This document shows, piece by piece, positions 46,181 through 57,653 of a stretch of 64,000 nucleotides of DNA. Both the position numbers and the translations under genes were made by a program. Location: NCBI GenBank assembly GCA_032622095.1, contig CP136066.1:167908664-167972663 (forward strand), written 5' to 3'. The DNA is from Siphonodentalium dalli (taxonomy: Eukaryota; Mollusca; Scaphopoda; Gadilida; Siphonodentaliidae). The notes beneath the pieces were generated by a model. That model did not search any database. It had not been told where the DNA came from and worked only from the letters and a program-made list of their open reading frames with translations. The first letter of the stretch is position 1, and the number at the start of each line of letters is the position of its first letter.

Positions 46181-48922
46181 TTATACCCAACTTCCTGGTT
46201 CCCTGATTCCAGGTACTTTGCCATACCTTGGATTTGAGAGTTCAGGCAAAATAACTTTTTGATAGAATGAATTCAATTTTGGAACCATTTTATTAAGCCA
46301 AAATTCCCCATCCCTCTGAATATGTTCTATAAATATTTCATAAGGATTTATCCTCCTAACAACAAGATCAAGCCATGGAAGATTAAAAATGTTCAACTGC
46401 CCTTGAATTTGATAGTAAAAATTGTGATTTCTTTTCAGATTGAATTTACCATCAATAAATTCAAGAGGGAAATTGCTGACTGAAGAACATGCTTCCTGAA
46501 AACTTTTCTGCTTGGTCAACAAAACATGCTTGATCTCTAAGAGTCCTTTGCCTCTAGAGTAACTAACTACACGACCATCTGTACTTGCTGCCAAGTGTGG
46601 AAAATCAGAAGAAATACAAAGACCCATTGATTCAACTGAGCAAATGCCATTAACTAATTTGTGTTGGTTAATGTATTCTTGTGTTGCTGACTTCTCCAAA
46701 ATTAGACCTTTTCGAGTAATCCTGTTGCCATGAATTGTTGAATAAAGCAACCTCTTTACAAAAAGCTCAACTTTCAATGACGTATTTCTCTTGGCAATTT
46801 CTCCAAAATTAGATGAAGTCAACCTTATCCGACGTTCTTCTGCCCAAAGACCACTAGCAGACTGAGCCTTAGTATTCCTCTCAATTGATGACATAGATTC
46901 AGGAGAGATATTAATATGTTTTTTCAAAAAATCTTCACAACACTGAGAAAGTTCAACCTCTTCAATATCATCCAAAACCTCCAATGCCTCAGGCCCATAC
47001 TCCAATCTCGCTTTCTTCATAGTACCATCTTTGGCAGCAGCAAATTTCCCTTTTCTCCTGTTTTCCTGCACCTTGGACTGGTTCTGGCTCTTAAAGCTGC
47101 GTTTTAGATGTTTTTCTCGCCTTTCATATTCTTTCTCAAAATGGTAACCAGCATCTGTTCCAAAAATCTTTTCCCATGTGACTGGGCCCCATTTAACACC
47201 CAAATTCTTCCTCAAGCCAGCACCATAGAATCTCGTATGCCAAGAATCCCGATTAGTCCTGTTGAACATCTTTCCTCCATCAAACTTCGTTCTAATCATC
47301 ATCCAGTTTTCAGCAAGGTTGGTGGTGCTATTCTGGATAAGGGCTGCAGATTTTGATGCCAAATGATCAAGAAGTTTATGGAGGTCATTCATTAGGTTTT
47401 TATTTTTAAGGGCTGCATAACCATCAGATTCTACCCCATCATCTGATACAACATCTATCTGATTCCAGAATTCAACTTGAGCAGCAACAACAGCCTGACA
47501 TGGATCATCTGATGAAACATCCTTTATATTTCCTGTACTAGTATCATTGCTAGTAGTACATGTACCAGTACTAGAAGGTCTATCGGATTTAGATTTTCTA
47601 GTGCAACTCACATCAGAACAGTTGGAATGATCCCCAAACACATGTTTAGCAGCATTCCTGATAGCCGTCCCTAATGACTGGACACAATCCTTCTTATTGC
47701 TCTCAAGATACCTCTCTGACCATTTCTTTATTGTTTTTCGCACACTAGCAACAATTTTCATTCTCATCAATTTTGTCAAATTATTTTGACCTTTATAAGA
47801 TGGGTTGTCTGACACAAGATTTTCAAGTTTACCACGTAAACATTTACAGGCATGATTGGCACATTCCAACTTTTGTACGTCTTTACCCCAATCTTTAACT
47901 TCCTCTCTAATTCTCGCAAAAGCACTACTATCACCATCACCAATAATTCTTAAATACCTCACACCATGCATTTTCTCAGCACACAATAAGCCCTCAACAA
48001 TTATATCAGATTCCATGGTTTGACTGGACTTTGTCCAATTCTTAAAACACGTATGATCAGCTGGTTCAATGTTATTTTTTGCTGCAGCTGCACACACAGA
48101 GAAATATTTGTTGCGCGCACAAACATACAAAAGTTTACGAGTGGCTGCACCAATTATTATTGCTACACCACCCGATGCATTGTATGAATGCTTGTGCGAC
48201 CGTTTGGACCAGCCACCATCACAAATGACTGTAATAGCTGGTACACCTTGATGTAACCCTCCCCGCTCTTTTGCTAAATTTCTCTCTTCAATGCCATTTT
48301 GGAGGATGTCTTCAAGGAGGACCTCATGCCATTGTTGTTGAAGAGCATTTTCAATTCTACCAAAAGCCTTACTGGACAATCCAGGCATATTTAATATGCC
48401 CATCCGTTCACTCTGCTCAATCGCACCACCACCAGTTGACAAGGTGCCACACACACCTCTGACATTCACATCATAAAATGTTTTTGCCTTACATGTAGAT
48501 TCAGGGCCAGGAATTTCAACCTTTTTTGAAGTCCTGAACAGAAACACATCTGCACAACCACCACACTGAAATTTTAAAACACTCGCGAGACCATGTTTCT
48601 GACATTCTTCAATAATGTTGACACACGGGTTATTGTTTTGTGTGAAGCACTCTTTACAGTGATTTAACAAAAGGGTGATATGATCCTCAAGACAATCTAA
48701 ATCAATTATTCTATATCCAGAAGGCTTTTCAATTGGGGGTTTCAATTTAATTTTCAGTGTGCAGCTTTCATCCGACAAGTCATTGGATATTATTTCATAT
48801 TTTTTTGTTGGATCAAAACCTTGACATTCTGATTCAAATACATACGAACATTGCAATTTCTTCAACCGTTTAAGACGACGAGGCATATTGAAAATTTTAC
48901 TAACTTTTTTCTTGCTGCCCAT
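46181..48922 (-). CDS. Mutator-like transposase fused to YqaJ-type nuclease
   Basis: This is a single intronless frame of 913 residues. The N-terminus is very basic; a second Met at 13 starts 'MPRRLKRLKK'. Residues about 150-560 fit the Mutator-like (Kolobok/MULE-related) transposase domain seen in many invertebrate proteins: 'CDGGWSKR' (Asp235), 'HTCFKNW' (290-296), 'IIGDGDSSAF' (Asp329 or Asp331) and 'LECANHACKCLRGKL' (352-366), with Glu538 in 'NLAENW' a candidate third acidic residue. Residues 400-530 form an insertion rich in Cys, Ser and Asp. Residues about 690-880 match YqaJ/lambda-exonuclease-like nucleases: 'WAEERRIRLTSSNFGEI', Gly739 and Glu743, Asp782 in 'STDGRVV', Glu796 and Lys798 in 'LLEIKHV', and 'YYQIQGQLNIF'. 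The catalytic sets appear complete. Likely action is DNA cutting and end resection in the nucleus. An SGNH-like ORF lies upstream and a Tudor-like exon downstream, all on the minus strand. It could be an active transposon gene or a domesticated one. Confidence 0.75.
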   Translation of the reverse strand: MGSKKKVSKIFNMPRRLKRLKKLQCSYVFESECQGFDPTKKYEIISNDLSDESCTLKIKLKPPIEKPSGYRIIDLDCLEDHITLLLNHCKECFTQNNNPCVNIIEECQKHGLASVLKFQCGGCADVFLFRTSKKVEIPGPESTCKAKTFYDVNVRGVCGTLSTGGGAIEQSERMGILNMPGLSSKAFGRIENALQQQWHEVLLEDILQNGIEERNLAKERGGLHQGVPAITVICDGGWSKRSHKHSYNASGGVAIIIGAATRKLLYVCARNKYFSVCAAAAKNNIEPADHTCFKNWTKSSQTMESDIIVEGLLCAEKMHGVRYLRIIGDGDSSAFARIREEVKDWGKDVQKLECANHACKCLRGKLENLVSDNPSYKGQNNLTKLMRMKIVASVRKTIKKWSERYLESNKKDCVQSLGTAIRNAAKHVFGDHSNCSDVSCTRKSKSDRPSSTGTCTTSNDTSTGNIKDVSSDDPCQAVVAAQVEFWNQIDVVSDDGVESDGYAALKNKNLMNDLHKLLDHLASKSAALIQNSTTNLAENWMMIRTKFDGGKMFNRTNRDSWHTRFYGAGLRKNLGVKWGPVTWEKIFGTDAGYHFEKEYERREKHLKRSFKSQNQSKVQENRRKGKFAAAKDGTMKKARLEYGPEALEVLDDIEEVELSQCCEDFLKKHINISPESMSSIERNTKAQSASGLWAEERRIRLTSSNFGEIAKRNTSLKVELFVKRLLYSTIHGNRITRKGLILEKSATQEYINQHKLVNGICSVESMGLCISSDFPHLAASTDGRVVSYSRGKGLLEIKHVLLTKQKSFQEACSSVSNFPLEFIDGKFNLKRNHNFYYQIQGQLNIFNLPWLDLVVRRINPYEIFIEHIQRDGEFWLNKMVPKLNSFYQKVILPELSNPRYGKVPGIREPGSWV

Positions 48923-49092
48923 GATATCTATTCAAGGATTAATAAAACAATCAACAAGAGTCAAAAGTGAATATGCAAGTCACATAAATCCAAATACATG
49001 TAAATAATGAGATAAATCAACCAGCAGACTTACACAGATACTCACACCTGGCGACAGAGCAATCCCTTAAACCTGGTGTATGTTGAGTTTCA

Positions 49093-49816
49093 TTATTGTG
49101 TTAGTCTGTGGCATAATGCATAGATTCTCAATAACCATAGTCTTGAAAGCCCAGTGCAAGGATGAACACCGTCTGTCAAAAAACTATAATTCACATTTGT
49201 AGCCCGATTTCCAGAGACAATAGCTGTATACATTAAATCGGCATTAAATTTCGGCACAGGTGTTAAATTCAATGTAATGTAAATCGGAGTTAAATTTGTC
49301 AACGATGGTAACCAAATCACCATCAATGTTAGAATTCAGATGCCGTGTCATAGATGCATTCCAAGTATTAGCAGAAATATACGGACATTCCAAAAACACA
49401 ACTTTACAATGAACGTTACATTCTTTAAGTCTCTCTTTCAATTGAATTTGTTTGATGATACTCTTCTCTATTTTCTTGTCATTATTTTGTGGAAGGAATA
49501 GATGATTGTCCGGTCTTGTAATCAGCGAAAGGTCACAAGTGCCTAACCAAATAAATACAATAGGAATACAAGATGGTGGACACTTCAAAATGTTATCAAC
49601 AATCCTTGATTCCAGTTCTTTAAAATTATTATCAACCTTGGCTCCAGTTTCGAAAACAAACTTTATCTTAACAATGTCAATTTCTTGCACCTCATTTTTC
49701 AGATATCGACCCTTACTATCTGACACAACAAACACTTTATATTTACTACTTAATTCGAAATTATTAGCAGCATCAGTCAACTTTGAAACAGATTTGTTTA
49801 TTTTACTCAAAGACAT
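49093..49816 (-). pseudogene. SGNH-hydrolase-like ORF broken by one frameshift
   Basis: The ATG at 49816 begins 'MSLSKINKSV'. Near residue 30, 'VFVVSDSKGRYL' resembles the block I GDS(L) motif with a nucleophile Ser. 'IWLGTCDLS' (about residue 90) resembles block III, with Cys in place of the usual Asn. The frame stops at 49244, but the next frame over the same region continues to 49093 and carries 'FLTDGVHPCTGLSRL', a good block V Asp-x-x-His motif. One 1-nt indel near 49255 therefore separates the catalytic His from the rest. About 240 residues would be normal for this fold. SGNH esterase-like ORFs are known beside some invertebrate mobile elements. It ends 171 bp before the transposase-YqaJ start, on the same strand. 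Whether the break is decay, polymorphism or sequence error cannot be judged here. Confidence 0.55.
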
Positions 49817-49839
49817 TTGTAAATACGGCAAATCTATAT

Positions 49840-52780
49840 TAGAACATAATCAGAGGAATTTATATGGTATATATACAGCAACAATTATAATTATTTATCA
49901 ATCACTAGCAACATTTGGTACTAGTATCCACGAAGAATTACAGCAGGTAAATTTAAATTATTATTAGTTCTATTTTTCCGACATCAATCAATGGAGATTT
50001 TGTAAACATTCACTGATTCTGGCAGTTTAAGCACATGGAAAGGGTCAATGTGCCAAGCATGTATTTCATTTGCTAGAGTAAGGTAATCCACGCCTTTGAT
50101 TGGTCAAGAAGAAATACCATTTGTCATTTTCAGCTCATATTTTATTTTTAATTTAGACACATTTATTCAACAGACTTATTTAATGCATAGATATATACTG
50201 ACAATTCTTTAAAAAAAAAAAAAAATTACGTTTGAAACACCCATAATTCCAATTCTAATGGAAAACCAAAAGTCCACAGTTTTATTGACAGGTGCTCCCG
50301 TCTTGATTTTGTCACACCTGCCATTCCATACATTTTTACGGAAAATGATGCATCCCAGCCAATGCATACAGCTTTCTACATGTGATAGAACCTGATATCT
50401 TAGTGAAATTGAGCTAGCAAAGGACATATCATTACTCAATTTATGAAAATAAACTTAAACTAACATCATCACATATACTGATGAGCCGGGAATAGCTTGA
50501 ATCGCTTGAGTTATTGATGTTATGAAATTCTCGATATCGGAGATATACCTTTTTGCTGACAATTCAAAACACTTGAGAGCATGTAGTATGATGTACGCCG
50601 TGGTCGTCTATTCTCTTTCCTCGATCGGCAACTTCAAACAGGTAACAGCTTCGACTATGCCTTCTTCGTGTTAAATATGTTATTTGCCAATATATACCAT
50701 GATATCGGATGAGTAATCGAGTGATTCAACACAATTTAAAGACATTTTTACGACAAGTTCACAATTTTTGCAGAAGTAGTTTGTTGAAACCGGAAGTGAT
50801 TTTCATTGGCTATAAAAAATTTGACATTTTACGTCCGAAAAAAAATAGTAAGTTCCAAATAATGCTGGACTTTACTCAAATGCCATAATTGTCTATCATT
50901 TCTAAATTGTAACTAGTTTTTCATTATGTCAATATTCTTTTCACACAATCGATAAACTTCTAGTTTTTAGCGCGTTCCTGATGTTTCGATTCGTGTTCTT
51001 CCGCATCTTGTTGACATCAAAAATGTCAAATGATACATTTTCAGAAACGCAAGAAGAACAACTCGATCGCATTATCTAATCGCCATATAAATGTAGTCCG
51101 TGTTTCTGTCCTAACAAAAATTATCTTTTGTATTCCGATCGTTATGTTTGTCATGCTGAAATCCATGATAATACCTTCATGTTACCTCGTATTCGTGTTA
51201 CCTGTTGTCGGACGCCATTTTTCAACGGGGCACGGCGACTGGCGTCAACATTGATATTTTTCGTTCTTAGTACCTGATTATGGTCAGACTGGAAAAACAA
51301 GCACTTGCCCTGCGTCACATGTTCATGTATACAGCAATAATTTTATGTCTGTGCATCAAGTAGGTTTCTATTTTTATTTATTTTTTTAAATATATTTTTT
51401 CAAGATATAAAAATGCCTTTCAAAGGTTACTTTAGACATGAGCAGTACGTTTTTTCCCTTCAGGGCTGATTGTGGTATGTGTCATAAACCCCAGTGGCTT
51501 ATTTTGGGGTTCATGTTATGTCCATGTCTGCCCAATTATCAGGTTGCCTATTTTTGTTGTCACCTATTGTCACCACATCCAATAGACCTTAAGATATTTA
51601 TCGACACCGGGGAAAATTCAAAAGCGAATAATGTTATTAGTATTTTGTGGATTTAATCTAATGAGATGGTACTTTGATGCTGCCATACTCCATATTGAAT
51701 TACAATAAGTAAGGTAGCGAAGAGAGGAATGTATAGTCTTCATGCCAATATATAACTCAGACCTATAGAATTATATGACCAAATTGTATCAATATTTCAT
51801 TTCCATGAAAGTCTATCATCAAGAATAAGTCACAGAAACGTTGTATATGCAACTCTATTTATAATATTATTGGTGATAGTTATTGATATGTTTCTTTGCA
51901 TGTGATCTTGCTACGTACAATTAGCGAACAACATGTGCTATGTCTGGCTAATAATGAGCGAGGATTTATTCCCACATCATGGCCATTGTTGGAAAAACTT
52001 GTTCATGTCTTATTACATGATTACTTCCACCCAAGCAACATCTAAACGGTATAGACTATATTTCCAACTCGGTATGTTACCGTTCATATCATTCAGGTTG
52101 CAGCCGAATTCGCAATGCATATTAGGTACATATATCAGCGCAGTGATAATTGTGATAGTTGAATGTGGACTTCAGTCGCGTCCCATGAAAATAGTTTGAG
52201 CACACATTGCTTACATCGACCTTTCGCGGACACAACAGCTCATGTGAATTACATGTCATTATTCTATAGAAACGGAACAACACTGCACTGATGATTGTTG
52301 AATATAATCGACAGATTAACATCATAATGAGAACATCAGATAACAGAAGAACGTCACATGTGTCGACGAATCACATATCGGCCATTTGCTTGACGGATAA
52401 CTGCAGTGTAACATACAAGTCTCATATGCATGCATTCCGTGCGCACTCTGGTGCTAGAAATTTCTATGTCCTGGAAAGAAAAACATTAAAAACTATTTAA
52501 ACAAAATGGTCCAACGAAACACGCCTGAATCGAATTATATAAGGGAAATCATAATTGACGCTCATCCTCTCCATGCGGCTTCATTGGTGATTCGAAATTC
52601 TGGTGTTTGTGCACACTCTGGACAATGAATAATACTTGAAACGTTCGTCGTAGATCTTCGTCGCAATTATCTCGTCTTCCACAGGTATTTGGCCAAAAAA
52701 AAAAAATAAGAGGTCAAAAATCATCCTCACAAAAGCAAATTTATTTTATCAAATTAATCTGGAATTTTAGCATTATGTGC
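49840..52780. other. Intergenic, one possible small first exon
   Basis: No supported gene. On the plus strand 50590-50640 reads as ATG, about 17 codons, then a GTAACA donor-like site; this could be a first exon but has no partner that I can identify. 51460-51610 shares fragments with 42420-42450. Poly-T and poly-A runs lie at 50214 and 52695. Confidence 0.4.
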
Positions 52781-52782
52781 CC

Positions 52783-53660
52783 AAGTAATCATATTTTTTT
52801 TTAAGTTTAGCTTTCCGTCGTACTTTAAACAAGTGAGCATAGAAAATCATTCGAAGTTGTCAATGAAATTTATTTTTTGGTACCCGAAACGTCCGTCCAA
52901 TGAAAAATCAAATAATCCAACCCCTAAATCACCGAAATCTATACTATTATCATCAAACTAAATAGCCCTATTGTCAAACAGACGTTGTTTCATGAAGTAC
53001 AGCTAATTTGGGGTGGTACTCAACATACATCGAGTTTAATAACGATTTATGTCCTTTTTTTTCGTCAGTTTTACAGATTTCTTTTCGCGGGAGGCCATTT
53101 TGCAAAACTGAAAGCGAAACTAACTTGAACTTTATTAAATTAATTTTAATATCTCTCTTTTAATTGATATCCGGCATTCTTAATGACAAAAATCATGCGG
53201 TGGATATATAATTCCCACTAGATAAGGAATTAGATCAAACATTTTTTTTTATCGATGTAAAATTATTTTATTTTGGAGTCATTTACTGCAGCGTTTATCG
53301 AGTTTGTTTCGCACTTTCAAAATGGCCTCCCGCGAAAAGAATCATGTAAAACTGACGGGAAAAAAAGACAATAATCGTTATTAAACTCGATGTATGTTGA
53401 GTACCACACCCAAATTAGCTGTCCTTCGTGAAACAACGTCTGTTTGACAATATGGCTATTTAGTTTGATGATTAGAGTATAGATTTCGGTGAGTTAGGGG
53501 TTGGATTGTGTGATTTTTTTTATTTTTCATTGGACGGACGTTTCGGGTACCAACCAAATAAATTTCATTTATCAACTTTAAATGTTTTTCTATGTTCACT
53601 AATCTCAAATACGACGGCGAACCAAACTTTTTTGAAAACTATGATTATTTATGCCTAATA
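52783..53660. mobile_element. 0.9-kb foldback element
   Basis: Arms of about 330 bp (52783-53115 and 53310-53660) are inverted. Paired landmarks are 'tttagctttccgtcgta' with 'tacgacggcgaaccaaa', 'ggtacccgaaacgtccgtcc' with 'ggacggacgtttcgggtacc', and 'ttcgcgggaggccatttt' with 'aaaatggcctcccgcgaa'. The ~190-bp centre is AT-rich. Target duplication not clear. No coding capacity. Confidence 0.85.
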
Positions 53661-53664
53661 CCCG

Positions 53665-54640
53665 TGTTGTCTTGCAGCTTTGGTGGGAGGTAATATCTTG
53701 TGCAATGGTTGTCGTATATGCTATGTGTCTTTCTCTAATGGTACCACCATATTATAGCAGCAAGTGTCAAATTCTACGGTACAACTGACCTTCGATTTTA
53801 AACGTTGCAATTAATCTTCTTCGTGTGATATTGGCTCTAACATTGCCATTTGATAAGCACAGTTATACCACGTTTCTAGAGCTATTGAAAATGTTTTAAT
53901 TGAAGAGTGGTGAGAGTAAGTGTCGGTGGGTCAGTTTACTACGTTTTCAAAGTTTTGCAGTTTGGACCAGTAACCATAGGATAGGTACAAATACAAATAG
54001 AATGTATATAATGTATATTGTCAGGGGTGATATAGTCATAAATGAGGTTCTTCCTACCACCCATTAATGTGGTAATAAATTATGGGATTTAGACGGCCGA
54101 ATGGATTGGATTGTTTTGGGTTACGTTCATCGTGTGCAGACTATATATTTCAATGATTAGGGCGGATGATACGAATGTGGTTCATATGTACCTACTTGGT
54201 CAATATAATGGAATTACTATTTTGCTATATATCCAAGTGTGGGAGCGGGTCTATTCAACAAGAGATATTGAGTGCGCGAAATAAACCGACATAAGAGTCG
54301 CAGAAGCAATGACATATGACAGCTAGAAAGCAATTTTCATTTACTAAGAAATTATATCAGTTTCGAGACGAAAATATGTTATTAAAATGTACTTTTACTT
54401 CCATAAAGTGGAAACTTAAATATGTGTTGCCGAATTGCGTGCATTAGACATCTTGCCCTAATCGAACTAGCCGCCCCATTCGTAGCAACCTGACCATTTC
54501 CGCGAAATAAAAATGAAATAATATTCTCCTCTTCAAGATACTACCACCGCAGATAGTATTATTTCGAAGAAAGAAGTTCGCAAATTTAACTGAACAAACT
54601 AAATTTGCCCAACAAGTATTTGGAAGTGCTAAAATACAGT
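53665..54640. other. Intergenic sequence, nothing recognised
   Basis: No supported exon, RNA or repeat. Confidence 0.5.
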
Positions 54641-54659
54641 TCTTCGACTAACACGAAAT

Positions 54660-55481
54660 AAGGATACTCAATCGGCGATGACATCGGTCATGGAAAGGAG
54701 CAGTCGAAGGACAAACAACAAAACGAAAAAGACAAATTGGAAAATCTATACAGAAAATAGTGGTGGAACTTACAAAAAAGTGTTGGATGTGGAAAAAAAA
54801 ACATCCAAAGATACAGCCGACTCTGAAATCTCTACGAGCAGAAACAAGGTCATCGAAGAGAAAATTACCTAGCACGACGAAGCAATTGGAGAAATATAGA
54901 CAGTATAGACTTTATCCACAAGGACCTGAAGAAAATAAATCAAAGAATGGGGTTCCGAAACAATAAGTGAACTCGAAGATCAAGTAAATTCCCTTTCTGA
55001 TAAACTCAACAACCTGGACATAGCTCATTTATGGGGACGGAAATGGAACCTTGTGTTGAGAGGGATAAAAGGTTCGAGGTCAGAAACCCAGAATCAGAGG
55101 ATCAGAATCAGAGAAAGCTCTGGAATTCTTCTTGTCTGAACTCCTTATTCAGGAAGTACAATTGACTGAATTGAGAGACATGTTCCTCAGTGCTTGTCAT
55201 CGCTTACCAGTGATTCTTTCCCGGATATCATGATCAGATCCATATCTCTGACAGACAGAGACCTGGTCTTGCATAGCGCCAAAACCTGCCACCATGCAGG
55301 ATCGTCAGCAGGTGTGCCCGTTGATTTACCTCCATCTATTTTTAAATTCAGAGGTGAACTTTTGAGAGAGAGAGCCGCACTACCAGAAAAAGAGAAGAAG
55401 CTGACGAAACTAGTGTATATGAAACAAGAACCTTTATTGAAGCTATTCACACAAAATAAACTCTCTTTCATGAATAAATAA
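54660..55481 (+). pseudogene. LINE ORF1 (L1-type nucleic acid chaperone), decayed
   Basis: Three frames together cover an ORF1-like protein. There is a Lys/Thr/Ser-rich start (54678-54966), then a coiled-coil-like segment followed by 'WGRKWNLVLRGIKGS' around 55034-55078, then 55194-55481 with 'DIMIRSISLTDRDLVLHSAK', 'VPVDLPPSIFKFRGELLRE' and a C-terminal basic stretch. This order matches the RRM-like and C-terminal domains of L1-type ORF1 proteins that bind LINE RNA. At least two frameshifts and no single intact frame: a dead copy. Confidence 0.6.
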
Positions 55482-55489
55482 AATGTTTC

Positions 55490-55527
<38 letters not shown>

Positions 55528-55773
55528 GAGAAACGTGGAGCGCTTTGGTGGTCAGAAAGTCTGGTACTTCCAAAATAAAGCAAAATGGCGAAAAAGGTTA
55601 ACCACTTTTGAAATGTGTTATACACGTTTGGAGTTGAATGTGATACCATCCCAAATGGAGAGCATGTTTGAGAAATTGTGAGAAACTCGAATCAATCAAA
55701 AAGTAAACAATTGAAATTCTTAGGAAAGCCTTAATACCACGTAAGATATTTTACCCAATGTTTATAAGACGGT

Positions 55774-56250
55774 TTGCTGAATCAGCCTCCCACAGACAAG
55801 AAAAATGGTCTAATATACTTGGAATATCCTTATGTCATTTGGGTTGGAACCAAATGTATGGAAACCCATATCATATTACATGTGGGTCTGATAAGTTTCC
55901 AATGCAAAATTAACCAAGATATACTTTATACAAATTCAAAATTATTCAAGTGCAAACTGTCAGAAACCGAATTATACTCTTTTTGTGGGAAATCAAAAGA
56001 AACACTTATACATCTTTTTCGGGATTGCTCTAATTCAAAATCAGTTCTGCTTCAATGCCAGAATATGTTAAAAGAAAAGTGTAACATCAGATTAGAATTA
56101 AAACCAGAATATATTATGTTAGGTATGCACGGAGGCAAACATGCCAACAATCAATATTGTATAGGAAATCTATATACTCATGTAAAATTAGATCTACCAA
56201 CCCAACAAGTTGAAACTCTAAACACATACTCCTTGAACGATAGAAGTTAA
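55774..56250 (+). pseudogene. LINE ORF2 C-terminal remnant
   Basis: The frame contains 'ISFQCKINQDILYTNSKLFK', then 'ELYSFCGKSKETLIHLFRDC', the zinc-binding-like tail typical of LINE ORF2 proteins downstream of the RT (Cys-x2-Cys followed by His and Cys). The RT and endonuclease regions expected between ORF1 and this tail are absent; only a (TA)n tract and about 250 bp lie between 55481 and here. So the element is internally deleted. Its 5' part is the ORF1 remnant at 54660-55481. Confidence 0.6.
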
Positions 56251-56259
56251 AAATATACG

Positions 56260-57645
56260 GAATGATGGAAGGTCCTAGAAGCAATTCTTAGCAATTGAAA
56301 ACGAGTCAACATTTACATTTGAGTGAACCTATTACTCATACATGCTCACAATATAGACTTATATAATGACATTATAGACTTAATGACTTTCCCACGGCAG
56401 TTCAGAAATAAGTGATTATGAATATTCCCGCTCCTAAAATACACTGGTTGTTTCAAAATATTCGTATATACACTGTTCTGTTATATATACAAATGACACT
56501 ACTTAAAGCTACGGGAGGCCTTGGCGGTGGGTATCCTGTGAAAATATTTTCAACCGTCAAAAACCGCCACAAACAGAAAGAATATTAAAATGTAGATAGA
56601 CATTGTTCGTATACAAATAAGAAATATCACATAAACAGTATGTTATTATCATATGTTTGACCATTGTTATGTAAACAAAGGCATAAAAAGTTACTTTCCT
56701 GGTGTTTGTTTATATTATGATGGTAAACATAAAGAGCGTTCTTTGTTGCTGCATTCCTTATATGGACTAATAAAGAGCGTTTATATAATTTATGTGTGTT
56801 TAGCCAATATCATAGTGCTGTCTTCTGTAACACAATCAGGTTCTTGCTTAGGTAAAATATAGTAGGTCTTTGTGGTAGCATGCTGTTTACGCGATGGTCA
56901 TGGTATATATGAACGAAACTTGATGCGTTTTAATGTTTTTCTGTTTACGATGATTGGAACAAATATGAATATTTTCGACAACAAAGGCCTCCTGTGCCTT
57001 TAATCGTACATACATGTATGTTTATATGTATCTGAAAATATATTGAAAATTCTATTGTACCATTGAACAAGATTATTATCATGTTGAAATTAAATAGGAT
57101 CTGAATATTAAAAAAAAACATTTCCCTCCAATACAATGGGGGGGGGGGGGGGTCCGAAAAAAATTCCAGACACGTATGCTACTTTTTTGCCGATGACCAC
57201 TTTTTGGACCCACCCACCCCCGACCCCAATTTTTTTTCCATTTCATAGAGTTTTTTCCAGCCATGTTTTGACACCCACCCCCTTGTGGAACGCAAAACAC
57301 AAACATACAGATTAAACCAGGACCAAACCTACATTGAGATTCAGGAATCTAGTAATGAACTCTAGCAGTATATTCTTGACTGCAGTGGATTTTTAATCGT
57401 TTTTGTTAAATATCATATTTCCACAGCTCTGCAGTCAATTTATTTTAAAGCTTAGTATATGAATAGAGCATGGCTTGGAGTTGACTACGCCAATGTAGTG
57501 GCCAGTGGGAAGGGTGTAGTTCGTGAGTCAACGACAAGATATGCTCTAATCATTATATTACATCGAACATTTATAGACAAAGTGACGTTCTAATATTTAT
57601 ATACCATCGAACATTTTATTTCTAAACTGAAGTCATTGTATTGTA
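56260..57645. other. Intergenic, fragmentary repeats
   Basis: A poly-G tract at 57137-57153 sits beside a stretch ('gacacccacccccttgtgg') related in reverse to 58850-58920. 'aataaagagcgtttata' at 56769 recalls the 11195 repeat. No gene. Confidence 0.45.
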
Positions 57646-57653
57646 TCCAGGTT

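Noticed and set aside
46224-46240. Splice from the transposase-YqaJ ORF into the Tudor-like exon
   Set aside because: The CCAAG|GTATGG site is in phase 2, while the Tudor-like exon is open only in phase 0, so the join would stop at once.
49093-49326. Separate 77-codon gene
   Set aside because: Its block V-like motif and position make it the frameshifted end of the SGNH-like ORF.
50590-50650. Small first exon with a GTAACA donor
   Set aside because: Only about 17 codons, no partner exon and no recognisable domain; noted as a possibility only.
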